Source of the DNA: Terriglobus albidus
GTDB lineage: Bacteria; Acidobacteriota; Terriglobia; Terriglobales; Acidobacteriaceae
NCBI RefSeq assembly: GCF_025685425.1
Contig: NZ_JAGTAS010000055.1
Span: 171,256 to 235,255 of the forward strand
Direction: 5' to 3'
Length of the DNA: 64,000 bases
Of the stretch, positions 63,363 through 64,000 are shown one piece after another. The number at the start of each line of letters is the position of its first letter. The first letter of the stretch is position 1. The translations under genes were made by a program, and so were the position numbers. A model generated the notes under the pieces. It was not told the DNA's origin. It worked only from the letters and a program-made list of their open reading frames with translations, and ran no database searches.

Positions 63363-63869
63363 TCATCGTTTTGGTAAATGCTGGCCGAGTCTAATGTTGA
63401 ATTGTTCGGACTCAGCAGCAGTCATACCGGCTTTGGAAATAGGAACAAATGTCCCACGGCCGCGATGAAAAATCACGAATACAGATTCATCTTCAGCGAA
63501 ACCACTAAAGAATTTCCACGTCGCCTTAGTCTCATTCTCACCACGAATCTGAGATAAGCCATCGTCATCGACACGATATGTTTTGTCCACGTGCAGACTT
63601 TCATTTTTTGCGAAGTCGCGTTTACTAATCCATTCCCTTAGGGGAAGAAATAAAACACACCAGACTCCCAGCCCTGCAACTGCATACAAGCCGCCATCCA
63701 CTTCCCCGAGAAACAGTCTGTATCCGGCTAATGCAAGACAGAGCCAACCTACGCCCTGATACCAATAACGCTGCAGCACCCATAGGGGACCGTAAGGTCC
63801 ACGCTTGCGGCGAGCCAGTTTGATCGAACGAATATAGTCCTCTGGACTAAGCCTCGAGATCACCGTCAT
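63363..63869 (-). CDS. YcxB-like membrane protein
   Basis: 168 residues from ATG 63869. Two hydrophobic helices (YWYQGVGWLCLALAGYRLFL and GGLYAVAGLGVWCVLFLPLR) followed by a soluble C-terminal part (VDKTYRVDDDGLSQIRGENE; WKFFSGFAEDESVFVIFHRG; FVPISKAG). This is the layout of YcxB-type proteins, where the last 60 residues fold as a beta domain (threonine/serine-rich start, FVPISK near the end). Role unknown. It sits 43 bases upstream of the kinase gene, on the same strand. Confidence 0.78.
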   Translation of the reverse strand: MTVISRLSPEDYIRSIKLARRKRGPYGPLWVLQRYWYQGVGWLCLALAGYRLFLGEVDGGLYAVAGLGVWCVLFLPLREWISKRDFAKNESLHVDKTYRVDDDGLSQIRGENETKATWKFFSGFAEDESVFVIFHRGRGTFVPISKAGMTAAESEQFNIRLGQHLPKR

Positions 63870-63899
63870 GGCTCTAAATGTGAAGTTTCAATAGGTTAT

Positions 63900-64000
63900 T
63901 GTCCATCTGACCGAGAACGAAGAAGCTGATTGTGAGAGCAATCCAAAATCTTCGGAGGCCAGATGGACTATCACCATCATGCCCGTTTGACAGTGCGTGG
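63900..64000 (+). mobile_element. left end of an IS481-family insertion sequence, cut by the window
   Basis: Sequence TGTCCATCTGACCGAGAACG at 63900-63919 fits the usual TGT-start terminal repeat of IS481 elements, and a transposase frame begins shortly after. The right end lies outside, so the family call rests on the transposase start. Confidence 0.6.
63963..64000 (+). CDS. IS481-family transposase, N-terminus only
   Basis: ATG 63963 with GGAGG at 63954-63958. Twelve complete codons remain before the window end (MDYHHHARLTVR). The pattern N/H-x-x-ARLT-x-(R/H)-G is the start of IS481 transposases, whose helix-turn-helix follows directly. DDE residues are outside the window. Confidence 0.6.
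   Translation, partial: MDYHHHARLTVR

Overview
The window looks like chromosomal DNA from an acidobacterium of the Terriglobia type (Edaphobacter/Granulicella/Terriglobus relatives). This is inferred from the gene families, not from an rRNA gene. The markers are a 1,103-residue TonB-dependent receptor with an N-terminal carboxypeptidase-like domain, a VWFA-related secreted protein, a quinoprotein dehydrogenase with an inserted cytochrome c domain, MqnA of the futalosine menaquinone route, Hanks-type kinase-TPR proteins and secreted Ig-repeat proteins. No rRNA gene or CRISPR array was seen.

Layout. 1-9.5 kb: a 5'-truncated PQQ dehydrogenase, a Tat-exported TIM-barrel protein, a PAP2 acid phosphatase, then on the minus strand a TonB receptor with a YVTN beta-propeller protein, and an FNT-family transporter. 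9.7-24.7 kb is an accessory-looking block built around a TetR-family regulator (16880-17491). Copies of one operator-like palindrome (consensus TAGACAnTGTCTA) lie upstream of a HEAT-repeat / malate-dehydrogenase-like / SpoIIE-phosphatase operon, a DUF4410 / DUF1254-DUF1214 / cupin / unknown operon, the regulator itself and a two-module secreted protein. In the three target promoters the sites come in pairs with centres 34-36 bp apart. A 1,352-residue secreted protein, a serine beta-lactamase-like hydrolase and an MscS channel follow. The block ends at a broken tyrosine recombinase beside a tRNA-Arg(CCU) gene, as expected of an old island boundary.

25.5-64 kb is mostly core genome: ispG, purine nucleoside phosphorylase, uridine kinase, an ornithine-lipid pair (olsB-olsA), a deoxyhypusine-synthase homologue, response regulator plus HPt, pgm, a cyclic-nucleotide-domain histidine kinase, topA, dprA, mqnA, dnaX-ybaB-recR, eno-gpmI and a Hanks-type kinase. 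Pectin-degrading genes (GH28 at 29-30 kb, GH105 at 38-39.5 kb) share a GntR-like operator (TTGGTnnnACCrA) just upstream of each start. An IS481-type transposase starts at the right edge.

Three non-coding themes stand out: a 113-116 bp element with terminal inverted repeats (three copies, each touching a gene boundary), REP-like palindromes in convergent intergenic gaps, and strong hairpin terminators. All functional calls come from reading the sequence; none was checked by database search.
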